Assembly (NCBI GenBank): GCA_002309885.1
Contig: DBYP01000003.1
Location: 1-15,177, forward strand
Source of the DNA: Verrucomicrobia bacterium UBA1183
Lineage (GTDB): Bacteria; Verrucomicrobiota; Verrucomicrobiia; Opitutales; UBA9783
Length of the DNA: 15,177 bases
Direction: 5' to 3'
Under the pieces are notes generated by a model. The model did no database searches. It was given only the letters and a program-made list of their open reading frames with translations, and had not been told where the DNA came from. The position numbers and the translations under genes are program-made. Positions 8,368-13,889 of this stretch are shown in pieces (within the stretch, counting starts at the first letter, position 1; each line of letters starts with the position of its first letter).

Positions 8368-9117
8368 ATGTCAGGACATAGTAAGTGGTCTACCATTAAA
8401 CGGCATAAGGCTCTGGTCGATGCCAAGCGCGGAAAGATGTTCAGCATCATCGGCAAGGAAATAACGCTCGCGGTAAAATCCGGTGGCAAGAATCCCGATT
8501 TCAACCCGCAGTTGCGGACGTTGTTGGCAAAAGCAAAATCTGCCAATATGCCCAATGATAACATCCAAAAAGCGATTCAAAAGGGCACGGGCGAAATTCC
8601 AGGACAGCAAATCGAAGAGCTCATTTACGAAGGTTACGGCCCGAATGGCGTCGGTTTTATCGTCGAGGTTACCACGGATAATAAAAACCGTGCCGTATCG
8701 GATGTCCGCAATGCTTTTTCTAAATGCGGTGGCAACTTGGCTAATTCCGGAGCCTTGGCATTCACATTTCAGCGCAAAGGACAGTTCTTCATTGCCAAAG
8801 ATAAGATCGACGAAGATAAACTTTTAGAAATTGTTTTGGATGCAGGTGCTGAAGACGTTGTTACGGAAGCTGATCATTACGAGGTAACGAGCGCCCCAAC
8901 GGATTTTTACAAACTTTCGAAAGCTTTGGAAGATGCGAAGATTGAAACGGAATCGGGGGACTTGGTTTATATCCCTGTTACAACTGTTCCCATCAATGAC
9001 GCCGAAACCGGTAACAAGCTCATCAAATTGGTCGAACGTTTGGACGAATTGGAAGACGTTAAAGAGGTTTATACCAATTACGAGTTAGATCCTTCGCTCC
9101 ATTTGGATGAGGAATGA
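8368..9117 (+). CDS. yebC: YebC/PmpR (TACO1) family protein
   Basis: A 249-residue YebC-family protein. Members were first described as DNA-binding regulators (PmpR), and the family has more recently been tied to relieving ribosome stalling on proline-rich stretches; the mitochondrial relative is TACO1. The N-terminus MSGHSKWSTIKRHKALVDAK and KGKMFS-like RGKMFSIIGKEI are the family hallmark. The central ANMPNDNIQKAIQKGTGE and YEGYGPNGVGFIVE segments and the C-terminal LVERLDELEDVKEVYTNYE complete the three domains. It starts 10 bp after yidC, again in a TTTTAAATC-ATG context, and overlaps the next gene by ATGA. Membership of the operon with yidC fits a translation role better than a dedicated regulator. 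Confidence 0.95.
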   Translation: MSGHSKWSTIKRHKALVDAKRGKMFSIIGKEITLAVKSGGKNPDFNPQLRTLLAKAKSANMPNDNIQKAIQKGTGEIPGQQIEELIYEGYGPNGVGFIVEVTTDNKNRAVSDVRNAFSKCGGNLANSGALAFTFQRKGQFFIAKDKIDEDKLLEIVLDAGAEDVVTEADHYEVTSAPTDFYKLSKALEDAKIETESGDLVYIPVTTVPINDAETGNKLIKLVERLDELEDVKEVYTNYELDPSLHLDEE

Positions 9118-9794
9118 ATCGGTTAGCGGAAACTTCCGATTGGCTATTTATTGAAAAACAAGCTCAAGTTCCGACGCGCGTTTTGCTGGCGCGTTTGCGT
9201 CAGGAGCATCCGTCGGCGTATTTTGCGCCCATTTATAATTTGGATGATGAACTGTCGGGGCCGTTGTTAATTGGCAAAAACGCAAAAACAACGGAACAGT
9301 TACGTAATGCTTACGGCTCCAATCGGTTTTTGTTCATATTCCATTGCTGGTGTAAAGCTCACACGACATGCCCAGAACAATGGACGTGCGATTTATCGAT
9401 CGCATGGGATAGCGTTAAAAACCGCGCTTACCCATCCAAAGATGGGAAAAAATCCGTCACGGAATTTATAATTCAAAAGCGCTGGGGCAACTTTTTGTTG
9501 TTGGAATGCCGTACAAACTATTTAAGACACCAACAAGTGCAGCTCCACACACATTTTTCTTACGTCGATATCCTGGGCGACATGCTGTGGTGTAAAGAAC
9601 CGCATTATCTCTATCTGGAAGACTTTAAACATTTTGTTAAAAATTCTCAGCATAAGCCGATTGCTTCCGGACTCCATTTGCATCTGTCGTACGTGGAATT
9701 TTCCTTAAATAACTCTCCTACTGTAACCCACTTAAAGCCACCTAAAGATTGGTCTCGGATTGAAAAATTTCTTGAAAAATACGCCAAAAGATAA
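9114..9794 (+). CDS. Divergent RluA-family pseudouridine synthase homologue
   Basis: A 226-residue protein that I assign by pattern to the RluA family, which isomerises uridine in rRNA or tRNA. The region YNLDDELSGPLLIGKNA from residue 41 aligns with the family's HRLDxxTSGLLLxAKxx; the catalytic aspartate is kept (Asp44) while His-Arg is replaced by Tyr-Asn. VTEF...GNFLLLECRTN (115-135) matches the VTEY...yslLEvxxxTG strand, and RHQQVQLH (138-145) matches RTHQIRVH, followed by GDMLW for GDxLYG. The late GLHLHLSYVEF matches the LHAxxLxFxHP segment, and LKPPKDW the closing aPlPxDw. No S4 domain is present. It is translationally coupled to the YebC gene by ATGA. Activity is uncertain because of the altered active-site motif. 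Confidence 0.72.
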   Translation: MNRLAETSDWLFIEKQAQVPTRVLLARLRQEHPSAYFAPIYNLDDELSGPLLIGKNAKTTEQLRNAYGSNRFLFIFHCWCKAHTTCPEQWTCDLSIAWDSVKNRAYPSKDGKKSVTEFIIQKRWGNFLLLECRTNYLRHQQVQLHTHFSYVDILGDMLWCKEPHYLYLEDFKHFVKNSQHKPIASGLHLHLSYVEFSLNNSPTVTHLKPPKDWSRIEKFLEKYAKR

Positions 9795-9807
9795 CGTTTC
9801 AATTTGT

Positions 9808-9933
9808 GAGGTCTTTTCAAAAGCTCTCCCAAGCGAAGCAGCGGCCCTGCACCCCCGCCATTTTGCAACATGGTTGCAAAATTATGAAAGTTTTTGAGGG
9901 TTTAAGGGAAGCTTTTTTCAAAAAGTTCCCTTA
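9808..9933 (+). repeat. Intergenic repeat, copy A
   Basis: A three-hairpin element of about 126 bp. The 5' stem is GAG/CTC plus CTTTT/AAAAG with a 2-nt bulge (9808-9826). The central stem is ATTTTGCAAC (9860-9869) with GTTGCAAAAT (9873-9882), 10 perfect base pairs around ATG. The 3' stem is TAAGGGAA (9903-9910) and TTCCCTTA (9926-9933), continued by CTTTTT/AAAAAG beyond a bulged G. It differs from copy B at roughly a dozen positions by eye. It follows the end of the yidC operon and may serve as its terminator. Confidence 0.85.
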
Positions 9934-9951
9934 TGCTCTACAGCCCACCTT

Positions 9952-10009
9952 ATGATTAATAAACTATCCGTAATGCGACCTAACGTATAATATATTATAC
10001 ATTAATCAT
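9952..10009. repeat. Nested palindrome between repeat copies A and B
   Basis: ATGATTAAT (9952-9960) and ATTAATCAT (10001-10009) are exact inverted copies. Directly against the right arm lies a perfect 16-bp palindrome, GTATAATATATTATAC (9985-10000). The segment is not part of the repeat family. It may be a protein-binding site or a cruciform-prone element; a XerCD dif site is conceivable but not supported by a clear arm match. Confidence 0.7.
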
Positions 10010-10019
10010 CTTGTGCCTT

Positions 10020-10146
10020 GAGATTTTTTTCAAAAGCTCTCCCAAGCGAAGCAGCAACCCTGCACCCCACTCATTTTGCAACACTGTTACAAAATTATGA
10101 AAGTTTTTGAGGGTTTAAGGGAAGCTTTCTTCAAAAAGTTCCCTTA
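10020..10146 (+). repeat. Intergenic repeat, copy B
   Basis: Same orientation as copy A and nearly identical, including the motif CTCCCAAGCGAAGCAGC and the end TTTGAGGGTTTAAGGGAAGC. The central stem has one broken pair (GTTACAAAAT for GTTGCAAAAT). The 3' hairpin (10116-10146) ends 15 bp before the rsmG stop codon, so on the minus strand it is placed to terminate rsmG transcription. Confidence 0.85.
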
Positions 10147-10161
10147 TGATATCGTATCGTC

Positions 10162-10767
10162 TTAAAACTTCCCGACAAGGATTTTTTTGGTTTCGCAAAA
10201 GGTATGGTTGAAGAAATTTTCAAGATCAAACACCTCGGTTCGGGATTTCAACCAAGGCGGCAGCAGTACTTTTGAGTCTCCGCCGCTCCAATAAATAATG
10301 GCGGCATGTTTGGCCAGTCGAGGACGAACCAGCTTAACGAAGTCCGAAAAAGCCGTTACCCCGCGACCCACAACAGCATCGTAAGTTTTATCCAGATGTT
10401 CAACGCGATCACATACGACATCAACGTTTTTCAAGTTTAGTGCACGAACCATGTCGCTTACGGCAGCTGTTTTTTTCTGAATAGAATCTAACAACGTAAA
10501 ATGAATTTTAGGAAACAATATCGCCAGTGGAATCCCAGGAATTCCGCCACCGGTACCGACATCTAAAACGGTTTTAATGGAATTCCAACCGTTTAACGTT
10601 ATTGCGGGCAACACCGGCAGTAAATGTTTTTCTTTTAAAAAATCGATATCTTTGCGTGAAATCAAATTTATTTTTGTATTCCATTCGGATAGAAAATCGG
10701 CATAACGGTTCAATAAAAGATACACCTCGTTCGATATTCCGCTCAAAAATTTGCTAAATCGTTCCAT
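10162..10767 (-). CDS. rsmG: 16S rRNA (guanine(527)-N7)-methyltransferase
   Basis: RsmG (GidB) methylates N7 of G527 in the 530 loop of 16S rRNA using S-adenosylmethionine. The 201 residues match the family. The N-terminal helical part has the signature WNTKINLISRKD at 29-40 followed by a KHLLPVL segment. The SAM-binding loop is VLDVGTGGGIPGIPLAILFP at 67-86, and the next conserved strand is LLDSIQKKTAAV at 92-103. GRGVTAF near 134-140 corresponds to the family's SRAVAxL motif. The ATG shares its A with the upstream regulator's TAA stop codon (TAATG), implying translational coupling. The C-terminus is slightly short but normal. Confidence 0.95.
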   Translation of the reverse strand: MERFSKFLSGISNEVYLLLNRYADFLSEWNTKINLISRKDIDFLKEKHLLPVLPAITLNGWNSIKTVLDVGTGGGIPGIPLAILFPKIHFTLLDSIQKKTAAVSDMVRALNLKNVDVVCDRVEHLDKTYDAVVGRGVTAFSDFVKLVRPRLAKHAAIIYWSGGDSKVLLPPWLKSRTEVFDLENFFNHTFCETKKILVGKF

Positions 10768-11429
10768 TAGGCAACAAATTTATCGGTACGAGCTTCAACA
10801 ACGCAAGCATGAAAAATAGTTTTATTATCCGTCGAAGTTACTTCAAACGGGGCAAATAGGCGCTTCAAATAATAACTCGAACTTTCCTGCAAAACCTGTC
10901 GCAAACCATAGTGTCCGGCTGAAAATTCCACCAAAACCATCTGGCCTTCCTGGGGAGCCTGCTCTTGCAAACGGTTCATGATTAACAAACTGTCTTTCCC
11001 GAAAACAGATTCGCATGCAACCGGTGTTTGTATTGCAAAAGAGCCTGCGGAAAGTGTTTTCTCGGTTTTGACAAAAGATTTCAAATCACATTCAGGATAA
11101 TTGGGATGAGCTAACCAAATTTGCAAATTTGCCCAATCAATAACAGGTATCGTCGAACCTTTAGTTTGATTGTAAGAGGGATTTAAAACCAACTTTTCCT
11201 TACCAATAATCTGATCTAGGCTAACATTGAAAAACTGAGCTAAAACGACCAAGGTACTTATGCGCGGATCGCATGTTTGCCCCGTCAGAAGACGATTTAT
11301 CGTTGTTTGCGGCAAATTCACACCACGACACAAATCGGCTTCCGTCATTTTATAATGCTCCATGAGTTTCCGAACTATCGTACCCACGGAAAAATTTACG
11401 GACGCTTCGCTCTTCTCAATCGAAACCAT
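10767..11429 (-). CDS. XRE-family regulator with degenerate S24-like domain
   Basis: A 220-residue predicted DNA-binding regulator. Residues about 18-75 form a helix-turn-helix of the Cro/CI type (KMTEADLCRGVNLPQTTINR followed by DPRISTLVVLAQFFNVSLDQI). The C-terminal part from about 95 resembles the LexA/CI S24 peptidase fold: IPVIDW, SFAIQTPV, a GKDSLLIMNR strand and a GQMVLVEF...YGLRQVL strand. The expected catalytic serine in GDSM and the lysine in the VKRL strand are not seen at the matching places (VACE and GLRQVL). It therefore probably dimerises but does not self-cleave; this is inferred from an alignment by eye. It overlaps rsmG by one base and faces two dyads upstream. Confidence 0.82.
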   Translation of the reverse strand: MVSIEKSEASVNFSVGTIVRKLMEHYKMTEADLCRGVNLPQTTINRLLTGQTCDPRISTLVVLAQFFNVSLDQIIGKEKLVLNPSYNQTKGSTIPVIDWANLQIWLAHPNYPECDLKSFVKTEKTLSAGSFAIQTPVACESVFGKDSLLIMNRLQEQAPQEGQMVLVEFSAGHYGLRQVLQESSSYYLKRLFAPFEVTSTDNKTIFHACVVEARTDKFVA

Positions 11430-11451
11430 GTTCGAAATAAAACAAAATATG

Positions 11452-11485
11452 GCATAAATGTAAAGTTTTTTAGTGATTTTTATGC
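11452..11485. promoter_or_regulatory. Operator-like dyad 1
   Basis: GCATAAA (11452-11458) and TTTATGC (11479-11485) are exact inverted arms, centred about 40 bp upstream of the XRE regulator's ATG. The segment TTTTTTAG-TGATTTTTAT (11466-11483) recurs at 11526-11544 with one extra T, 60 bp away. It is a candidate autoregulatory site. Confidence 0.4.
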
Positions 11486-11497
11486 GACAAATGCAAT

Positions 11498-11528
11498 AAA
11501 TGTTAAAAAAATAAACTTTTTAACATTT
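11498..11528. promoter_or_regulatory. Operator-like dyad 2 (12-bp arms)
   Basis: AAATGTTAAAAA (11498-11509) and TTTTTAACATTT (11517-11528) are perfect 12-bp inverted arms with a 7-bp spacer. It lies about 70 bp upstream of the regulator's start and just upstream of the small-RNA candidate on the opposite strand. A run of T does not follow within a few bases as a simple unit, and A/T content argues more for a binding site than a terminator. Confidence 0.5.
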
Positions 11529-11570
11529 TTTAGTTGATTTTTATAAAAAATGGTTCACATTATATATTGG

Positions 11571-11680
11571 TTTTTGTGCGAATGTAAGGCCCTTGGTAAA
11601 ACAAGGTGTTCGTTAAAAGCAAAGAGTGTCCTACAGTGGGTGCGTGGATTTTGCAAGTGATCCGCGCACCTCTTTTTATT
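11571..11680 (+). ncRNA. Candidate small RNA of unknown type
   Basis: A non-coding stretch that ends in a strong intrinsic terminator although no ORF leads into it. A TATATT -10-like box is at 11563-11568; no convincing -35 is seen. Inside are a short hairpin, CCTTG (11591-11595) with CAAGG (11602-11606), and a GTGCG (11576-11580) that could compete with the terminator's CGCAC (11665-11669). It does not match 6S, tmRNA, SRP or RNase P RNA as I know them. The 5' end is a guess; the 3' end is set by the terminator. Confidence 0.45.
11639..11680 (+). terminator. Strong rho-independent terminator
   Basis: An 11-bp stem, GGTGCGTGGAT (11639-11649) with ATCCGCGCACC (11660-11670), has one G-T pair and a 10-nt loop, and is followed by TCTTTTTATT. 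This is the best intrinsic terminator in the window, and there is no gene immediately upstream on its strand. Confidence 0.85.
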
Positions 11681-11749
11681 CGACGGATGTTAATTACTAC
11701 GTTTTAAGAAGTTTCTAAATAGCGTCCATTAAAATTAACAGAATCACAG

Positions 11750-11893
11750 TCTCGGGAGGAGCTTTTATAAAAGCCTCCCCAATACCCTTAAAAGCAGGGC
11801 AGTAACCCTGCATTCCAGTCATTTTGCAACCGTGTTGCAAAATTATGAATGTTTTTGAGGGTTTAAGGGAAGCTTTTTCAAAAAGTTCCCTTA
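11750..11893 (+). repeat. Intergenic repeat, copy C (longest form)
   Basis: The fullest copy. It starts with a hairpin of GGGAGG (11754-11759) and CCTCCC (11774-11779), then CTTTTA/TAAAAG after a 2-nt bulge, the same bulge as in copy A. A second stem is GCAGGG (11794-11799) with CCCTGC (11806-11811). The third is ATTTTGCAAC (11821-11830) with GTTGCAAAAT (11834-11843). The last is TAAGGGAA...TTCCCTTA ending at 11893. Stems are preserved while sequence differs from A and B, suggesting structure matters. Confidence 0.85.
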
Positions 11894-12030
11894 GGTAGCT
11901 TGCCAACAAATTTCGCGGTTCTTTTTCGAGCTTAGGGGTTGCACTTCAAAGTTGAATGTGCCAAAAGTCTGATTTTAGTCTTGCATTTTAAAAAGAAATG
12001 TAAGTGTAGGTCTAAAAATAACTTGCAATT

Positions 12031-12141
12031 ATGATTAGAAAACAACTAGTTTATGGACTTTGTTTTAATTTAGGTGCTGCGTTTGGGTGCCCGACACAAG
12101 CGGAATTGGAGGCGTTTTTTGCGACTCAAGGAGATAATTAA
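12031..12141 (+). CDS. Signal-peptide ORF, probable broken 5' end of the HELNH gene
   Basis: A 36-codon ORF starting at ATG 12031. The product begins MIRK, then a hydrophobic run (QLVYGLCFNLGAAFG) and CPTQAELEAFF, which looks like a bacterial export signal; the Ala-Phe-Gly-Cys is near but not a proper lipobox. It ends at a TAA (12139-12141) while the neighbouring frame stays open to 12874. Removing one T from the T6 run at 12115-12120 joins the two into a single protein of 280 residues. I therefore read it as the true N-terminus of the gene below. Confidence 0.6.
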   Translation: MIRKQLVYGLCFNLGAAFGCPTQAELEAFFATQGDN

Positions 12142-12874
12142 GATCAGTACTTTTGGTTCTTACCATTGTGTGAATGTCATTGAGCTTCAATTTTTTGACT
12201 ATGAACCTGTAAATGTACAAAGTTTATGTCATGAATTGAATCACGCGCTTCACTATCAACTCGGAATCGAAGGACATTATTCGCTTGCTGGTGACTTGGA
12301 ATCGGCTTTGGAACAAGATCTATTCCGTTTAGATGATAAATTACCTGAACACACAGATTATTATATACAAATTCCTCGCATGTTAGCTTGTCATTTATTC
12401 AGTACAGGTCATCGCAGTGACATGACAGATATGCTTAAGTTTTCGCAACAAAAACTTCATAGATTATTGCAAATATCTTTACCTTGGGATCATCTAGAGG
12501 AAACTTGGAATATCATTGGTTTTGCTAATATTGATGATTGTATATATGTTAATACTCTGTCGGATCTGAATTATATGAAAGTTCCAGCGCTATTTCATCT
12601 CGGATTTCTCCAATCAGATTGGAGAAATTGGGAAACTTATTTACCTGAATATGATTTATCACTCTATCCTTCACTTAAACTTTTTTTAGAAAAACTGGAA
12701 GAAACGATAACGAAAAACATCGCTGCTTTATGTCCAACACCGGAAGCATGGGAAGTTTGGTTAAAACTGCAGGGGCGAGAAGACGCTAATGTTGGCTATT
12801 TTACAACCGTCGATAAAACACAAGAAGAATTGATGGCATTAATCCAAAAAGTAGAATTAATAGAAGATAGGTAA
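12074..12874 (+). CDS. Putative secreted HExxH protein, main body (frame-broken at 5' end)
   Basis: The open frame codes for 266 residues from a GTG at 12074, but its first 15 or so residues (basic, MLRLGARHKRNWRR) are probably the out-of-frame shadow of the upstream signal peptide. VNVQSLCHELNHALHYQLG contains HELNH (53-57; bases 12230-12244), a zinc-metallopeptidase type HExxH motif. A downstream glutamate-rich helix (DLESALEQDL, near 74-83) could supply a third ligand. The rest is rich in Leu, Trp, Tyr and acidic residues and shows no known domain. The HELxHAxH pattern is reminiscent of effector-type peptidases such as the NleD-like M91 group, but this is only a motif likeness. It stands alone between repeat copy C and a terminator-like hairpin. 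Confidence 0.6.
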   Translation: MLRLGARHKRNWRRFLRLKEIIKISTFGSYHCVNVIELQFFDYEPVNVQSLCHELNHALHYQLGIEGHYSLAGDLESALEQDLFRLDDKLPEHTDYYIQIPRMLACHLFSTGHRSDMTDMLKFSQQKLHRLLQISLPWDHLEETWNIIGFANIDDCIYVNTLSDLNYMKVPALFHLGFLQSDWRNWETYLPEYDLSLYPSLKLFLEKLEETITKNIAALCPTPEAWEVWLKLQGREDANVGYFTTVDKTQEELMALIQKVELIEDR

Positions 12875-12890
12875 ATACCCGAAGACGTAT

Positions 12891-12915
12891 CGGGAACTTT
12901 TTGAAAAAGCGTCCG
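12891..12915. terminator. Degenerate repeat-type hairpin
   Basis: CGGGAACTTTTT-GAAAAAGCGTCCG folds as CGG/CCG, an imperfect internal section, and CTTTTT/AAAAAG. It looks like a worn relic of the end hairpin of the repeat family and lies between the convergent HELNH gene and the pseudopilin gene, so it may terminate both. Confidence 0.4.
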
Positions 12916-12928
12916 TTAGAGCTATTTT

Positions 12929-13450
12929 TTACAATTGCTTATGTGTGCTCACATAGCAAGAATATATGAAAACATCCAAAGGTTTTCCGTTTTTACCCCA
13001 AAGGATTACCCGGATAAAATCCAGCTGGGAATAAGTTTTCCCAATGTCGAATTTTATCCAATCCTTCCTTTCAGGCTCCCAATAGCTCCAAGAAAATGCC
13101 TGGATGTGTTTTGTAAGCATGTTCATCGTATCTTTGGTGCGTTGTTGCCCATTGAGATGAATTTCCAAATGACGACCTGCAGGGTGCTTTTCATCAGGCA
13201 CAAGCTCTAAGGCCAATGTTCTTGCATCTTTTTGAATAAAAGAAACCGATGTATTGACAAATAGAGTCGTTTTTGTAAAAAAATCAAGGCACTCTTTGGT
13301 CGATGCTAAATAACGTTCATTCGCCAAGATCTTTTTATGCTGTCTTTGATGGATAGCGACACAAAGCATCAACAGAAATGTACTTATAGAAATGGTAATC
13401 ATTAGCTCCAAAAGAGTGTATCCGGACGAATTTTTTTTAAAAAAGTTCAT
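12929..13450 (-). CDS. Type IV pilin-like protein with prepilin cleavage site
   Basis: A 173-residue protein with a class III (prepilin) signal: a short basic leader MNFFKKNSSG, the cleavage site Gly10-Tyr11, then YTLLELMITISISTFLLML with the conserved Glu at +5 of the mature protein. A prepilin peptidase (PilD-type) would cut and methylate it. The hydrophobic helix spans about 11-31. The remaining globular part (about 35-173) has a long helix and beta-rich C-terminal half with ILWGKNGKPLDVFIYSC, which suggests a minor pilin or pseudopilin (GspJ/PulJ-like) rather than a major pilin. No pilus or type II secretion gene is near. The ATG is 86 bp from the HU start on the other strand. Confidence 0.83.
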   Translation of the reverse strand: MNFFKKNSSGYTLLELMITISISTFLLMLCVAIHQRQHKKILANERYLASTKECLDFFTKTTLFVNTSVSFIQKDARTLALELVPDEKHPAGRHLEIHLNGQQRTKDTMNMLTKHIQAFSWSYWEPERKDWIKFDIGKTYSQLDFIRVILWGKNGKPLDVFIYSCYVSTHKQL

Positions 13451-13478
13451 AAAAATCGCATTTTATCTAAAAATAGCA

Positions 13479-13508
13479 TTGACCTTTGCATGTTTTCAAT
13501 GTTTTAAT
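13479..13508 (+). promoter_or_regulatory. Probable HU promoter
   Basis: TTGACC (13479-13484) and TTTAAT (13503-13508) are separated by 18 bp and each differs from the sigma-70 consensus at one position. The -10 lies 28 bp before the HU ATG. This is the best -35/-10 pair I see in the window. Confidence 0.55.
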
Positions 13509-13536
13509 TGTATTAATCCTTAACGAGATAAATTCT

Positions 13537-13812
13537 ATGAACAAATCTGAATTAGTATTGGAAATTCAAAGTAAATTAGGCGAGGGTGCAACAAAAGCTT
13601 GCGCTGAACGCGCCTTGGAAGCTGTTTTAGATTCATTTAAGGCAGCGATTAAAAAAGATGGTGCTGTGCAATTGGTTGGTTTTGGTTCTTTTTCAGTAAC
13701 GGAGCGTAAAGCCCGTCAAGGAGTCAATCCACAAACCGGTAAGCCGATTCAGATTGCCGCTTCGAAGACAATCAAATTTAAGCCAAGTGCCAGCTTTAAA
13801 GGTATTTGCTAA
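13537..13812 (+). CDS. HU-family nucleoid DNA-binding protein
   Basis: A 91-residue HU/IHF-family protein that bends and compacts DNA as a dimer. MNKSELVLEIQSKLG matches the family's MNKxELIxxIAxK start. The dimer core ends with VQLVGFGSFSVTERKAR (about 47-63), the DNA-binding arm carries the Pro of QTGKPIQIAASKTIKFKPS, and the end FKPSASFK is typical. The frame is open upstream to a GTG-type position at 13486, but the ATG at 13537 gives the exact family length and is preceded by a weak GAG. HU versus IHF subunit cannot be decided from sequence alone; HU is more likely. Its own promoter lies just upstream and a hairpin just downstream. Confidence 0.95.
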   Translation: MNKSELVLEIQSKLGEGATKACAERALEAVLDSFKAAIKKDGAVQLVGFGSFSVTERKARQGVNPQTGKPIQIAASKTIKFKPSASFKGIC

Positions 13813-13821
13813 CAAAAACTA

Positions 13822-13839
13822 GGGAGCTTTTTAGCTCCC
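13822..13839 (+). terminator. HU 3' hairpin
   Basis: GGGAGCT (13822-13828) and AGCTCCC (13833-13839) form a perfect 7-bp stem with a TTTT loop, starting 9 bp after the HU stop codon. A second hairpin, CACCGT/ACGGTG with loop TAT (13845-13859), follows and is trailed by TAAGTTTT. Together they probably terminate or attenuate transcription towards rpoZ. Confidence 0.6.
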
Positions 13840-13889
13840 GAATTCACCGTTATACGGTGTAAGTTTTAGCGTTAATAAATTGTAAAAAA

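Larger units (their letters stand above)
9795..10161. other. Convergent intergenic region built from repeats
   Basis: This 367-bp gap between the convergent RluA-like gene and rsmG contains no plausible gene. It holds two direct copies of an intergenic repeat (9808-9933 and 10020-10146) separated by 86 bp that carry a nested palindrome (9952-10009). Small ORFs crossing it only read through the repeats. Confidence 0.8.
11430..12030. other. 600-bp regulatory gap
   Basis: No protein gene is supported here. In order it holds two AT-rich dyads (11452-11528), a candidate small RNA with terminator (about 11571-11680), a 70-bp unexplained spacer, repeat copy C (11750-11893) and an AT-rich leader to the secreted HELNH gene. 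A 64-codon minus ORF at 11715-11909 merely reads through the repeat. Confidence 0.7.

Noticed and set aside
9647..9871. 74-codon minus-strand ORF
   Set aside because: Runs antisense to the RluA-like gene and into repeat copy A; no start signal or family likeness.
11715..11909. 64-codon minus-strand ORF
   Set aside because: It is translated entirely from repeat copy C and its flanks; the hairpins explain the sequence.
13486..13536. 17-codon N-terminal extension of HU
   Set aside because: It overlaps the predicted promoter and the HU family starts at the MNKSEL methionine.
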